Assembly (NCBI RefSeq): GCF_018729255.1
Contig: NZ_CP076061.1
Coordinates: 1,116,001-1,180,000 of the forward strand
Origin: Cupriavidus sp. EM10
Lineage (GTDB): Bacteria; Pseudomonadota; Gammaproteobacteria; Burkholderiales; Burkholderiaceae
Length of the DNA: 64,000 bases
Direction of reading: 5' to 3'
The position numbers and the translations under genes were made by a program. Numbering within the stretch: position 1 is the stretch's first letter; each line of letters begins with the position of its first letter. Positions 42,783 through 52,067 of this stretch are shown here, in pieces. The notes beneath the pieces were generated by a model. The model made no database searches. It worked only from the letters and a program-made list of their open reading frames with translations, and was not told where the DNA came from.

Positions 42783-44182
42783 GCGGCCACCGATGGATAG
42801 CAGAACGAATCGGTCGAGCAGTCGCCGCCTTCGAGCCGGATCTGGTGCGCGCGATAGCCGGCGGGAAACGTCACGCGGAACCTTTCGTCGAGCGTCAGCC
42901 CGCCGTCGGCACCGGCATGGGCCATGACCTGCGCGCCCGGCACGCCGTCGGGATAGAACTGGTCGTCCCAGGTCGAGTACAGCGAATTGGTCCAGTAGAC
43001 GCGCTTGCCATCGCGGCTGATTTCCACCATCTGCGGGCCGCCCGCGAATGCCGCGCCATCGGGGTGCGGCGTGCGCCGGACGATGCCGCCCAGATGCACC
43101 GAGCCGGCCAGCCGGGGCTTGCGCGGGTCGCCGACATCGTACTGGCGCATTTCGCCGGTGCCCCAGCACGACACATAAAGAAACCGGTCGTCAAGCGACA
43201 GGTCGATATCGGTCACCAGCGGCGGCACCGCGCCAAAGCCCTTCAGCAACGGCGGCAGGTCGTCGGGCGACGCGGCCTCGGCCGGGATGGTGGCCGTCTT
43301 CTCGATATGGAACTGGCCACCTTCGCGCCACCAGGTCCAGATCGATCCCTCCAGGTTCGTGGTGTCCACTACCACGCCGACAAAGCCGTATTCGCGCACC
43401 GGGTCGTGCGCGGGCCGTACCTCCAGCGCCATCTGGTGCTGCGCGCCCAGGTCGAGCGTCTGCACGTTGCGGCGGGCGCGCAGATCCCAGAAATGAAGCC
43501 GATGCCCATAGCGGTTGCCGAGCAGGTCCTCGGGCACCAGGCCGTTCTCGAACTGCGGCGGCAGCGCCCATTCGCTCGACACCATGTAGTCGCGCGGCAG
43601 GTTCCACCAGAAGTCATAGTGCTTGTCCTGCGGGCCGCGGTCGATCTCCCAGCGGCCCAGCACCTCGAAAGTCTGGCAGTCCATGATGAAGATGCCGGGG
43701 GCGCCGGTGCCATCGGGGCCCGCGCCGCCAAGCGTGCTGACGTAGATGCCTTCCGGACCGCAATGCACGGTATGGGGTCGCGAATAGCCGGTCTTGCGAA
43801 AGATTTCGTCGGGCTCGATGACCTTGTGGATCCTGGCCTGCGTGGGATGCGGCTTCGTGTCGACCACATAGATGCGCGAGCTGCGCATGCCGGGAATGAT
43901 CAGGTAGCGCCGCTCCAGGAACGCGTGCCCGGTCAGCGGCGAGAGCGCCGACGAACACGCGTTCCAGCCGAAGTGATGCAGTTCGTCGCCCTTCTCGGTC
44001 ATCGGCACCGTGTGCACGACGGTGCCGTAGTGCCGGGAGCCGGGATGCACGTCGATCACCGCCAGCGCGTCCGGCTGCGACCCATCGGGGCTTAGCAGCA
44101 GGGTGTACGCATGGGTTTCCGCCGGGGCTTCCATCGCCAGCTTGGGCGAGGCATGGAACGTCGGGTCTGGCCGCAGGTTCAT
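42779..44182 (-). CDS. SELENBP1-family protein / putative methanethiol oxidase
   Basis: 467 residues, normal full length, beta-propeller fold. HHFGWNACSSALS matches the Cys region that binds selenium in the human protein; PHTVHCGPEGIYVSTLGGAG, YDFWWNLPRDYMVSSEW and SVHLGGIVRRTPHPDG are conserved family stretches with likely copper-binding His. Bacterial relatives (MtoX) oxidise methanethiol to formaldehyde, hydrogen sulfide and peroxide. MtoX has a signal peptide and periplasmic location; none is seen here (MNLRPDPTFHASPKLAME), so this copy may be cytoplasmic. Translationally coupled to a polytopic membrane protein gene. The name 'oxidase' rests on family knowledge, not on this sequence alone. 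Confidence 0.85.
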   Translation of the reverse strand: MNLRPDPTFHASPKLAMEAPAETHAYTLLLSPDGSQPDALAVIDVHPGSRHYGTVVHTVPMTEKGDELHHFGWNACSSALSPLTGHAFLERRYLIIPGMRSSRIYVVDTKPHPTQARIHKVIEPDEIFRKTGYSRPHTVHCGPEGIYVSTLGGAGPDGTGAPGIFIMDCQTFEVLGRWEIDRGPQDKHYDFWWNLPRDYMVSSEWALPPQFENGLVPEDLLGNRYGHRLHFWDLRARRNVQTLDLGAQHQMALEVRPAHDPVREYGFVGVVVDTTNLEGSIWTWWREGGQFHIEKTATIPAEAASPDDLPPLLKGFGAVPPLVTDIDLSLDDRFLYVSCWGTGEMRQYDVGDPRKPRLAGSVHLGGIVRRTPHPDGAAFAGGPQMVEISRDGKRVYWTNSLYSTWDDQFYPDGVPGAQVMAHAGADGGLTLDERFRVTFPAGYRAHQIRLEGGDCSTDSFCYPSVAA

Positions 44183-44424
44183 GATGGTCTTCTGGCAAGC
44201 GTGGCGCGAGACGCCTGGCTGGACCAGCCGGGGCGATCCAAGTCGGACGCTGCGCGTTCCAGCTTAGTCACTTCCACCACCATCACGAACGAAGAATTCT
44301 GCATGCCCATATTCCGTCACATCCGACAAGGATGGACGAGGCACGGCCGGTCCGGTTTCGGGCCGGTCTGGCCGGACACCGGAGGCGCCAGGCGCGACCC
44401 GGTGTCCATCAGGCATCGGAACCG

Positions 44425-45753
44425 TCAGGGGCGGCTCGGATAGATGCCCTGTGTGCAGATCACGTAGTACAGGCCGGTCGGCTCGAGCGACCGCAGATCG
44501 GGCAGGCGGAAGTTGTTGACGCCGTCGCCGCCGAAGTTGGTTCCAAGCAGCGAGAACAGCGCCTGGTTGCTCTGGATGCTCATCAAGCGGCCGTCTGCAC
44601 GCATGCCGCCAGCCGCAAAACTCGCGGCGGACAGCCAGACCGTAGCCATCGTGCAGTTGTTGCCGCTGACGCCGTCACCCACGCCGGCGTTGCCATTGCC
44701 AAGGCCGGGGATTGTTCCGGCCGGGCCCGTCGCACCCGTGGCTCCGGTGGCGCCCTGGGAACCGGTCGCTCCAGTCGCTCCAGTCGCTCCAGTAGCGCCG
44801 GTGGCGCCTGCAACGCCAGTGGCACCCGTGGCACCCGTGGCGCCCGTGCTGCCTTGCGGACCCGTGGCACCCGTGGCACCCGTGGCGCCATTGGCCCCGG
44901 TAGCGCCGGTCGCCCCGACGATGCCCGTCGCGCCGGTCGGGCCCGTGGCACCGGTCGCGCCGGTCGGGCCTTGCGGACCCGTCGCGCCCGTGGCGCCGTC
45001 CGCCCCATTGGTGCCATTGGTTCCATTGGTTCCGTTGGTGCCGTTCGCACCGGTGGCGCCCGTGGCACCCGTTGCCCCAGTCGCACCCGTGGCACCCGTC
45101 GGCCCCACCGGACCCACCTTGCCCTGGGCCACATCGCTCGACAGCGCCGCCAGCGTGGAATTGCTCAGCTTGAGCTTGGCTGCGATTTCTTCCAGGCGGT
45201 CGTCGTAGTTGTCGCCGTTGCGCGGGTTGAACTTCTGGTTCAGCAGGTTCAGCGAATCCGCATTGACGCCCAGCGTGGAAAGGCGCTGCTTGACCTGGGT
45301 AATGGCCAGCGCCAGCTTGTCGCTGGCCGCGGCGGCCGACACCGTCGAGAAGTTGGTGAAGAACGCCTCGGTGTCCGCGTTGCCATAGGCAGCGGACACA
45401 ACCAGTTCGGTAATCGGCGTGACGTTCGTCGTGCCTGCCGATTCGATGTACGAATGCAACACTTCGCCGGTGGACGTGGTCACGCGCAGCACGCACGGCA
45501 GGGCCAGGTTGGCCGTCGACGCGCTCCAGCTACCGTCCGATCCGGTGGTCACGGTCGTCTGTCCGCTCACGCACTTGACCATCAGCGCTGCATTGGCGAT
45601 CGGCGCGCCGGTGGCGGCCGTACCCGAAATCGTGGCGGCCGGCAGGGGCGCCGGGTTGCTGGCGGCGGTTCCGGTGCCGTCTCCGCCACCGCAGCTTGCA
45701 AGAAGTACAGACGTGGCGACCGACAGGGCGGCAGCCCATTGTTGTTGTTTCAT
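44425..45753 (-). CDS. Collagen-like lipoprotein with phage tail-collar C-terminus
   Basis: 442 residues. A lipoprotein signal ends at SVLLASC (C21), followed by a Gly/Thr/Ala linker, a ~165-residue N-terminal domain ([20 protein letters not shown], then a predicted helix [20 protein letters not shown]), a collagen-like tract of ~45 Gly-x-y triplets (residues ~211-346, mostly GAT, GNT and GPT), and a C-terminal ~90 residues resembling tail-collar domains ([20 protein letters not shown], then PDLRS). It should be an outer-membrane-anchored, surface-exposed trimer. Start ATG 45753. The GAT tract is encoded by highly repetitive DNA and may vary in length. Confidence 0.85.
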   Translation of the reverse strand: MKQQQWAAALSVATSVLLASCGGGDGTGTAASNPAPLPAATISGTAATGAPIANAALMVKCVSGQTTVTTGSDGSWSASTANLALPCVLRVTTSTGEVLHSYIESAGTTNVTPITELVVSAAYGNADTEAFFTNFSTVSAAAASDKLALAITQVKQRLSTLGVNADSLNLLNQKFNPRNGDNYDDRLEEIAAKLKLSNSTLAALSSDVAQGKVGPVGPTGATGATGATGATGATGANGTNGTNGTNGTNGADGATGATGPQGPTGATGATGPTGATGIVGATGATGANGATGATGATGPQGSTGATGATGATGVAGATGATGATGATGATGSQGATGATGATGPAGTIPGLGNGNAGVGDGVSGNNCTMATVWLSAASFAAGGMRADGRLMSIQSNQALFSLLGTNFGGDGVNNFRLPDLRSLEPTGLYYVICTQGIYPSRP

Positions 45754-45988
45754 TTTCCCGTTCCCGTTTGAATGGATGATTTGACCCGACGCCCTCCGGA
45801 GCCGGCATGCGAAGTCCGGCCGCTCGTGGCGGCGCTGCATCTTAGCGATGGACGGGCCAGCCGGGGAAACTCAGGCACGCCCTACCTCAGTGGGGCAGAC
45901 AGCCCCGCGCACCCGACTGGCACCGGGCTGCAAAATGCGGGCAAAGCGGGTATTCTTCGCCCGGATTTTCGAGCCAGCGAGGACGGCG

Positions 45989-47071
45989 GTGACACGTATA
46001 TGCCTGAACATGATCGTCAAGGACGAAGCCCCGGTGATCGAGCGCTGCCTGGCCAGCGTGAAGCCGTGGATCGACCATTGGGTCATCGTCGATACGGGAT
46101 CCGGGGATGGCACCCAGGACGTGATCCGCCGCTACATGGCTGACCTGCCCGGTACGCTGCACGAACGCCCGTGGCGCAATTTCGGCCATAACCGCAACGA
46201 AGCCATGGCGCTGGCTCGCGAGTCGATGAGCGGCGCCGACGACTACCTGCTGTGCATCGATGCCGACGAGACGCTGCGCATGGCGTCCGGCTTCCGCTGG
46301 CCCGACCTCCGGGCGGACGGCTACCAGTTCCGCTGCGAACTGGACGGCTGGCAGTACCTGCGCAATGCGCTGGTGCGAGCCCGGCAGCCCTGGCGCTGGG
46401 AAGGCGTGCTGCACGAGTTCCTGACGCAGGACACGGCGCACACATGGCAGGCCCTGCCCCAGGCCACCATCGTCGTGGCACGCGACGGCGCGCGGGCGCG
46501 CGATCCGCAGACGTACCTGCGCGATATCGCGACACTTGAACACGCCATCCGCGACGAGCCCGCCAACACGCGCTACCGCTTCTACCTGGCGCAGAGCTAC
46601 CGCGACGCCGGCAAGCTCGATGATGCCCTGCGCGTCTACGGCGAACGCGCCACCATGGGCGGCTGGGACGAAGAGGTCTGGTTCGCGCGCTTTCAGGTCG
46701 CCGTCCTGCGCGAGCGGGTGGGCGAGTCGCCCGCAGCGGTGCAGGCCGCCTATCTCGATGCCTATCAGCAGCGGCCGACGCGCGCGGAGCCGCTATGCGA
46801 GCTGGCGCGCTACCACCGCCTGCGCGGCGAATTCGCGCTGGCCCACCTGTTCGCGCAGCAGGCGGCGGGCATGTCCCTGCCTGCCGATGCGCTGTTTGTC
46901 GACGAATCGGTGTACACCTGGCGCGCGCTCGATGAGCTGGTGGTCAGCGCCTACTATGTGGGCGCGCAGGCACAGGGGCGCGAAGCGCTGCAGCGGCTGA
47001 TCGCCGATCAGCGCTTTCCCGAAGGCGAGCGAGCCCGCATCGTCGGAAACTGCCAGTATTTCGGGCTGTAG
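45989..47071 (+). CDS. GT2-family glycosyltransferase with TPR-like C-terminus
   Basis: About 360 residues. ICLNMIVKDEAPVIERCLAS then DHWVIVDTGSGDGTQDVIRR is the nucleotide-sugar-binding start of family 2 transferases; LLCIDADETLRM carries the DxD-type motif. From ~200 on, helical repeats (RYRFYLAQSYRDAGKLDDAL, RAEPLCELARYHRLRGEFAL) resemble tetratricopeptides. Such proteins modify cell-surface glycans or proteins. Start is uncertain: GTG 45989 gives the conserved beginning directly; in-frame codons at 45935 and 45848 would add extra residues. Divergent from the collagen-like gene. Confidence 0.82.
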   Translation: MTRICLNMIVKDEAPVIERCLASVKPWIDHWVIVDTGSGDGTQDVIRRYMADLPGTLHERPWRNFGHNRNEAMALARESMSGADDYLLCIDADETLRMASGFRWPDLRADGYQFRCELDGWQYLRNALVRARQPWRWEGVLHEFLTQDTAHTWQALPQATIVVARDGARARDPQTYLRDIATLEHAIRDEPANTRYRFYLAQSYRDAGKLDDALRVYGERATMGGWDEEVWFARFQVAVLRERVGESPAAVQAAYLDAYQQRPTRAEPLCELARYHRLRGEFALAHLFAQQAAGMSLPADALFVDESVYTWRALDELVVSAYYVGAQAQGREALQRLIADQRFPEGERARIVGNCQYFGL

Positions 47072-47089
47072 CCGCCGTCGGGCGCCGCG

Positions 47090-47830
47090 CTATGCCGGAT
47101 CCCGGCCGGCGCTGGTGCCCGCATCCACGGACTGACCAGCGCCCTCGCCCACGTTCTGGCTCGCGGTCTGGCCGGCGCGGCCCAGCTGGCCGGTCAGGCC
47201 GGGTTCGCTCGACTGAGCCGCCCAGCGCGTATCGCCGCTGCCTGGCAGCACCCGGATGCGGTTTTCCACATCCTTGACGCCGTAGACCGATGCGGCGATA
47301 TCCTCGATGCGGTACTTCTGCGGCCGCGCCGGCACCGTCCCGGACAACGTGACCCATCCTTCGGATACCGTCACCTCCACCTCCCGCACGTCGAGCCGCC
47401 CCGCATGGGCCAACCGCTCGCACAGGTCTTCGCGGATGCGGTCATCCGAACGTGTATAGCCCTTGGGACTTGCCTGCTGTCGATGCCCTTGGGCGCCGGA
47501 CCTTTCCGAGCCGCCCGGGCCGTCGCCATATGCGCCGGGCAGCGCCCGGGAATCTACGCCGCTGCCGCGCGCTGCTCCGTAGCCGCCGCGCCAGCGATGC
47601 TCGCCTGGCATGCCGCCATGCCGATAGGCGCCACTGCCGTCCTCGCGATCCGCCGCCTCGCCGGGGTAGCCATGCCCGATGCCCCAGCCGGCCTGCCCCG
47701 TGTAGCGCGTACGTTCCATCTGGCGTGGATCGCCGCCGTAGTCGCGCGGTGCGCCGCGCCGGTCGTCCTGATATCGGTCGTCCTGATATCGGTCGTCCTG
47801 ATCCCCGCCTTGTCTGCTGCCTCGGTTCAT
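47090..47830 (-). CDS. BON-domain protein with disordered Gly/Arg-rich N-terminus
   Basis: 246 residues. The first ~125 are low-complexity (RYQDDRYQDDRRGAPRDYGG, Gly/Arg/Asp-rich) and probably disordered. Residues ~128-195 are one BON domain: IREDLCERLAHAGRLDVREV, VSEGWVTLSGTVPARPQKYR, IEDIAASVYGVKDVENRIRV. BON domains bind membranes or phospholipids and are common in osmotic and envelope stress proteins. No signal peptide, so location is unclear. ATG 47830. The three QDDRY repeats are encoded by 15-bp DNA repeats near 47770-47800. Confidence 0.8.
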   Translation of the reverse strand: MNRGSRQGGDQDDRYQDDRYQDDRRGAPRDYGGDPRQMERTRYTGQAGWGIGHGYPGEAADREDGSGAYRHGGMPGEHRWRGGYGAARGSGVDSRALPGAYGDGPGGSERSGAQGHRQQASPKGYTRSDDRIREDLCERLAHAGRLDVREVEVTVSEGWVTLSGTVPARPQKYRIEDIAASVYGVKDVENRIRVLPGSGDTRWAAQSSEPGLTGQLGRAGQTASQNVGEGAGQSVDAGTSAGRDPA

Positions 47831-47855
47831 GTCGTCTCCTGCTGGCTACGCTGCG

Positions 47856-48095
47856 TCAGGACTTCTGGCCCTTCTGCGTACGCTTTTCCGCTCCCTTTTC
47901 CGCGCCCTTTTCCTGCGACTCCGACGTGGCCTGATGTTGCGCGCCCGGGTCTTCGTTGCGGAATCCGCCATAGCTGCTCTGGCCGGGGTCTGCGCTGCGG
48001 CTCTTCAACTGGTCCGCGCGCTGGTCGGTGCGCACGCCTGGATTGGCCCCGGCGCGGTTTTCGGCAGGCTTGCCGGTGTTGGGCTTGCTGGACAT
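47856..48095 (-). CDS. Small hydrophilic hypothetical protein
   Basis: 79 residues, no hydrophobic segment, rich in Lys, Glu, Gln, Ser and Gly (KSRSADPGQSSYGGFRNEDP, then EKGAEKGAEKRTQKGQ). A good ribosome site (AAGGAG) precedes ATG 48095, which supports real coding over longer in-frame readings. Probably disordered; stress-type hydrophilin character. It lies 25 bases upstream of the BON-domain gene and may be co-transcribed. Confidence 0.6.
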   Translation of the reverse strand: MSSKPNTGKPAENRAGANPGVRTDQRADQLKSRSADPGQSSYGGFRNEDPGAQHQATSESQEKGAEKGAEKRTQKGQKS

Positions 48096-48243
48096 CGCGG
48101 TCTCCTTGAAGGCAAGTGGAAATGCGGCAGGGTATGCCGCAATCATCGTGCCAATGGCTTCGCCGGCTGCGGTGCCCACGCCGGTCCGGCATGGCGCTTG
48201 CCTCGGGTATCGGCATAGATTCATCACCGAGCGGAGGACTGCC

Positions 48244-48806
48244 ATGCCAGCAACCACCAGGCGACTTGCCAACCTTCTGATTCTTGCCGCTGCGGCGGCC
48301 ATCTTGTCCGCGCCAGCCATCGGCGTGCATGCAGCACCGCTCTCGGACAAGCCGGGCACCGCCCTGGCCGGCGATGGCGATGTGATGTTCCTGCGCAAGG
48401 CCGCCATGGCCGGCACGATGGAAATCGACGCCAGCAACCTGGCGCAAAGCCGGGCCAGCAGCGGGCAGGTCAAGGCGTTCGCGGCGCAGATGATCCAGGA
48501 CCATCGCGCGGCCGAGGCCAAGCTCCAGCAGCAGGCGCAACGGCTGGGGTGCAGTTGCCGGCAACGCCGCTGCAAAAGGACCAGCAGGCGCTGGCGAAGC
48601 TGGGACAGCTGAAGGGGGCCGAATTCGACCGGGCCTACGCCCAGCAGGTTGGCGTGGACGCGCACCAGGACGCCGTGGCGCTGTTCAGGAAGGCGGCGGA
48701 CGATGCCAAGGACGATGGGGTCAAATCGTTCGCGCGCGAGACGTTGCCCACGCTGGAGCACCATCTGGAGATGGCGCAGAAAATGGCGTCGCAACTGAAG
48801 CCATAA
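48244..48806 (+). CDS. DUF4142 exported protein (one-base frameshift)
   Basis: About 187 residues once repaired. Signal peptide MPATTRRLANLLILAAAAAI continuing to AIGVHA, then the helical DUF4142 (ferritin-like) domain: FLRKAAMAGTMEIDASNLAQ, KAFAAQMIQDHRAAEAKLQQ and HQDAVALFRKAADDAKDDGV. The frame breaks at GGGG 48546-48549; one more G gives QRLGVQLPATPLQKDQQ. Function unknown; such proteins are periplasmic and often near stress genes. ATG 48244 behind GCGGAGG. Confidence 0.82.
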
Positions 48807-48903
48807 GGCCCCAGGCCACCTTTGAAGGCGTTTGCAGATCCCGGTGGCGGATCTGCAAACCCCATGCAATATCTGCGTGGCCCGCGCCAGCGAGCCGGGC
48901 CAG

Positions 48904-49320
48904 TCAGTCGGCCCTGGCGAGGAAGTACTGCGACACGATGGCCCGCGTGGTGGGGCTGGTCGTCAGTTCGTCGACCAGCTCGCGCGGCGCCCACTTCAGG
49001 TACTTGATCTCGTTGCGGGGCTTGGGCGTGGCCGACTTGCCCACGGCGGCCGAGAAGACGTGGTGCACGGTCGTGGCGCCGATGAACTGGAAGGCATTGG
49101 TCAGCGACTTGGCCTCGATCGCGGTTTCTTCCCGCAGCTCGCGCCAGGCGGCTTCCACCAGCGATTCCTGGTCATCGGGGCGCCCGCCCGGCAGGGCCCA
49201 GCGCACGCCATCCTTCGAGACGAGAAGCACCTGCTCCTCGCGCACGCAGATGACCGTAGCTCTGATTTTGGGCTTGATGAAAGGCATATCGGCCGTTGCA
49301 ACCACTGCTCGTTGTTTCAT
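48904..49320 (-). CDS. NUDIX hydrolase
   Basis: 138 residues with a complete Nudix box: GGRPDDQESLVEAAWRELRE followed by ETAIEA (the REuxEExGu part has Ala for the last Gly). It hydrolyses a nucleoside diphosphate linked to another group. Strands VICVREEQVLLVSKDGVRWA before and GATTVHHVFSAAVGKS after complete the fold. ATG 49320. Alone on the minus strand; substrate not predictable. Confidence 0.88.
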   Translation of the reverse strand: MKQRAVVATADMPFIKPKIRATVICVREEQVLLVSKDGVRWALPGGRPDDQESLVEAAWRELREETAIEAKSLTNAFQFIGATTVHHVFSAAVGKSATPKPRNEIKYLKWAPRELVDELTTSPTTRAIVSQYFLARAD

Positions 49321-49572
49321 GACATCCGGACCCGCTCGCAGGCGATGGTCCTACTATAAAGGCGTGCCGGCTCATGGTGGACCGGCTGTTTCCAGGGCGG
49401 CCTGTGCGCAAGGCAAGCAAACCGGACAGCGGCGTAGTGTCGCCCCTGCAGCCGCCACTGGCAATGGATTACGGCCGCATGAGGCCGCGTCCGGGCGTAT
49501 TTGGCCGAATCTGTTGCACATCCACCGCAGCCCGCCGCAGCGCGCCCGTACCGATGGGCTCCGTCGTCCACC

Positions 49573-50103
49573 TCATGCACGTGCCGTGCCACCGGGCCGC
49601 CCCGCGTCGGCCATTGCCATTCCATGGTAGTGCGCAATGCGCTCGAGCGCCCACAGCGCGGCGGCTTCGCGAATCTGCGTGCGATCGCCCTGGAAGCGCC
49701 GCGTCTCGGCGTACTCGCATATCCGCGCAGCGGCCCCCGGCAGGCGGATCAGCCACGCAAAGCACTGGGTGCCCGGCGGCGTGCCGTCGGGTGCGCCGTC
49801 ATCTGTCACCCCCGTGTTGGCCACGGCCACGCTGGCCTGGCTGATCCGCATCACGCCGCGCGCCATGGCAAGCGACACCGCTTCGCTGGTCAGGCCGTGG
49901 CGCGCGATGAGGTCCGCGCCAACACCCAGGATCTGCTCCTTGGCATCGGGCGAATAGGCGACGATGGCGCACTTGAGCGTAACGCCGCAGCCCGGTATGT
50001 CAGCAATATGCGAGGCGATCAGCCCGGCCGTGCACGATTCCGCAGTGGCCAGCCGCAACGCGTGCCGCTGCATGAAATGGGCGGCGGCTTCAGCGGGTTG
50101 CAT
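49573..50103 (-). CDS. CinA-family nicotinamide-nucleotide amidohydrolase (PncC-like)
   Basis: 176 residues corresponding to the single CinA C-terminal (PncC) domain. LATAESCTAGLIASHIADIP has the catalytic Ser region; MRISQASVAVANTGVTDDGA and GTPPGTQCFAWLI are the following conserved blocks. It would deamidate nicotinamide mononucleotide to nicotinate mononucleotide in NAD recycling. In most homologues the second block reads SVTGIAGP; ANTGVTDD here is a diverged version. I start at ATG 50103 behind GGAGG; the frame is open further upstream. The 5' end overlaps the end of the DUF421 gene by 14 bases. Confidence 0.78.
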   Translation of the reverse strand: MQPAEAAAHFMQRHALRLATAESCTAGLIASHIADIPGCGVTLKCAIVAYSPDAKEQILGVGADLIARHGLTSEAVSLAMARGVMRISQASVAVANTGVTDDGAPDGTPPGTQCFAWLIRLPGAAARICEYAETRRFQGDRTQIREAAALWALERIAHYHGMAMADAGRPGGTARA

Positions 50104-50689
50104 GGGCATCCTCCGTTCGGGTGAGGGGCGCCGGGTCCTTGCGAGGGGCCGGCCCGGGATGCTTGACGAACGAGATCTGTCCATCGCGTTCGAGCACCAC
50201 ATCCCATTCCGCCCCGGATTGCGGCCCGCTGTGCTTGTCGTGCCGGGCGTCCCAGCCGGGCATGTGCAGCGCGCCACGCGCTTTCGCGTCCAGGTCCTCA
50301 GCGCTCAGCATGGCCCGCCGGCGGGCGCGGCGATCCTCCTTGCCGTCCTTCACCACGACGATGGGACGCCCGCCGATGGCCCGGTCCACCGCCGGCCATC
50401 GCGCGGAAATCATGCAGACGAGCCGATGCAGGAAGACCAGCACGGCAGCCGCTGCCAGCGTGCCCAGGATCGGACTTGCACCCACCACCGCGCGCGACAG
50501 GATCGCGCCCAGCAGCAGCATGATGCAGAGATCGAACGCGGTCTTCTGGGCAAAGGTGCGGCGGCCGGCCACCCGCAGCAGCAGCCATGTGGCGACGAAG
50601 ACCAGCGCGGCACGCGATGACATCTGGTACCACGCCAGATCCTTGCCAACGCCGAAGATGGCCTCGAAAGTGGCCTCGAATGCGTCCAT
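50090..50689 (-). CDS. DUF421/YetF-type membrane protein
   Basis: 199 residues. Two to three membrane segments lie between ~25 and 95 (AALVFVATWLLLRVAGRRTF, FDLCIMLLLGAILSRAVVGA, GTLAAAAVLVFLHRLVCMIS), then a small soluble domain (GGRPIVVVKDGKEDRRARRR ... EWDVVLERDGQISFV). AGRRTFAQKTAFDLCIMLLL is the DUF421 signature. Role unknown; linked to spore germination or stress in other bacteria. ATG 50689 behind GGGAGG. Overlaps the CinA gene, so they are probably in one transcript. Confidence 0.82.
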   Translation of the reverse strand: MDAFEATFEAIFGVGKDLAWYQMSSRAALVFVATWLLLRVAGRRTFAQKTAFDLCIMLLLGAILSRAVVGASPILGTLAAAAVLVFLHRLVCMISARWPAVDRAIGGRPIVVVKDGKEDRRARRRAMLSAEDLDAKARGALHMPGWDARHDKHSGPQSGAEWDVVLERDGQISFVKHPGPAPRKDPAPLTRTEDAHATR

Positions 50690-50714
50690 GCCGCCCCTCC
50701 CCCGGCTACGGCGC

Positions 50715-50939
50715 TCAGCCCCGGATCGACCGGGGATCGTGGCCGAACGAATTGCGCGCGCGAATCTGGCCGTCACGGCCATGGATGAACAACTCCGCCT
50801 TGTTTTGCCGGGCCATCTCGGTTGCGACCTCGATGGCGTCTTCCTGCGTGGCATACAGTTTCCGGCCCTCCGGGGTTTTGGCCTCTTCCACCGCCCAGCC
50901 TTCGGGGGCCGGCACCACGTGTACGTCTTTGCCGCTCAT
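50715..50939 (-). CDS. DUF2188-type small protein
   Basis: 74 residues matching DUF2188: VHVVPAPEGWAVEEAKTPEG, YATQEDAIEVATEMARQNKA, then ELFIHGRDGQIRARNSFGHD. It is a small alpha-beta domain of unknown function, often in stress-type gene sets. ATG 50939 behind AAGGAGA. First gene of a minus-strand run with the DUF421 and CinA genes (25-base gap). Confidence 0.82.
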   Translation of the reverse strand: MSGKDVHVVPAPEGWAVEEAKTPEGRKLYATQEDAIEVATEMARQNKAELFIHGRDGQIRARNSFGHDPRSIRG

Positions 50940-51467
50940 CTCCGTCTCCTTGGGTGTCTGTCACATATCCTACTTATTCACCGAAAGCCCCGCCCGCGGT
51001 AGTCGGCGCCGGTCTGACAACTGCGTAGGCCAACGTCGGTGTTCACAACGCCAGCGTTCACGACGCAGCGACAGTGTCCGGAACGAGGACTTTCCGGACC
51101 TGCTGACCGATGCGTTTCTGACCTAGATTCGTAATGCGCCCGGCGGTCCAGACCCGTCGGGGCTCCCTTGATCCATGGGCGCCCGCTCTCCCGAGTTGGC
51201 GCTTCTTTTTTGTCGGGCATGAAACGGCCCGACACCCTTTCGGACAGGGCTGACGCCAGCCCGACCTCCATCCCGGGTGTCTGCCATCTTCCGGCATTGG
51301 CCAATGCGAGCTGTTGGCGCCTGGCCAACCACTCGCCCCGTTTTCGGCGCTGGCGCGCCGGCCGCACCACATTCGGGCCCCTGCATCCACTGGTACGGGA
51401 TCTGCGTAATAGCAGAGGAACGCCCAGCCGCGTTCCGTCATGTTTCACCTGCCTTTGGAGTTTTGTC
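50940..51467. other. Non-coding stretch of ~530 bases
   Basis: I see no convincing gene here. A hairpin TGTCGGGC-atgaaacg-GCCCGACA (~51210-51233) is preceded on the plus strand by TTTTTT. The open frames on the minus strand are Arg/Trp/Pro-rich without a ribosome site and look spurious. It should contain the promoter of the exported-protein gene at 51468 and of the DUF2188 set, neither of which I could pin down. Confidence 0.45.
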
Positions 51468-51866
51468 ATGTCACGCAGATTCACCATTTCCCTCCTCTCC
51501 ACCACTGCCCTGGCCCTTGCGCTGGCGGCAGGCGCCGCCCATGCCTCGGGCCCGCGCGACAGCACGCATGCTGGCGACAGGTACGGCTACAGCTTCCGCA
51601 TGGACTCGCGCGATGTCTTCACCGACGGCGCGCGCGCAGGGCGATTCGACACGTTCAGCGAAGGCGCACGCGTCGTGGCCCCCACCACGCGCGACATCGA
51701 CAACGACCGGTCCTTGTCCGGGATGGACCTGCGTGGCGTCTCGGCCGAGCCCTCGCGCACCATCGACGTCTACACCGACGGCGCGCTGGCCGGCATGGAT
51801 CGCCGCGGTGTATCCGCCGAGCCGTCGCGCACCATCGACGTCTATACGGACGGTGCCATGGCCTGA
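51468..51866 (+). CDS. Exported DGA-repeat protein (short form)
   Basis: 132 residues. A signal peptide (RFTISLLSTTALALALAAGA to AHA) is followed by a domain made of repeats. The last two are almost identical: GMDLRGVSAEPSRTIDVYTD-GA and GMDRRGVSAEPSRTIDVYTD-GA, with looser DVFTDGARAG and DTFSEGARVV units before them. The same 'x-Y/F-x-D/E-GA' units build the protein encoded at 53600. No known family recognised. It is expected to be periplasmic. ATG 51468 behind TTGGAG. Confidence 0.75.
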   Translation: MSRRFTISLLSTTALALALAAGAAHASGPRDSTHAGDRYGYSFRMDSRDVFTDGARAGRFDTFSEGARVVAPTTRDIDNDRSLSGMDLRGVSAEPSRTIDVYTDGALAGMDRRGVSAEPSRTIDVYTDGAMA

Positions 51867-52067
51867 GCCGCGGATGGCGGGCCAGCGACGCGAACCGGCG
51901 CGCGGGCCCGCCCAGCCATGCCATCCCCGGCCGACTTACGCTGCCTGTGCCACATTGGCCCGCCGGCGCGCTGGGCCGTACAGGCGTTTTCGCAATAGAC
52001 TGAAACCTGCCGCGCGCAGCAAGGCGCGACGGTCGAACCAGCCAATCCCCAGTCAGCGAGCGAAGCC

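Noticed and set aside
44700..45120. Regular repeats that could suggest a CRISPR array
   Set aside because: They are in-frame GAT/GNT/GPT triplet codons of a collagen-like tract, without fixed repeat-spacer units or cas genes.
51058..51441. Minus-strand frames of 87-195 codons in the 528-base gap
   Set aside because: Arg/Trp/Pro-rich composition, no ribosome site and no recognised motif; treated as non-coding.
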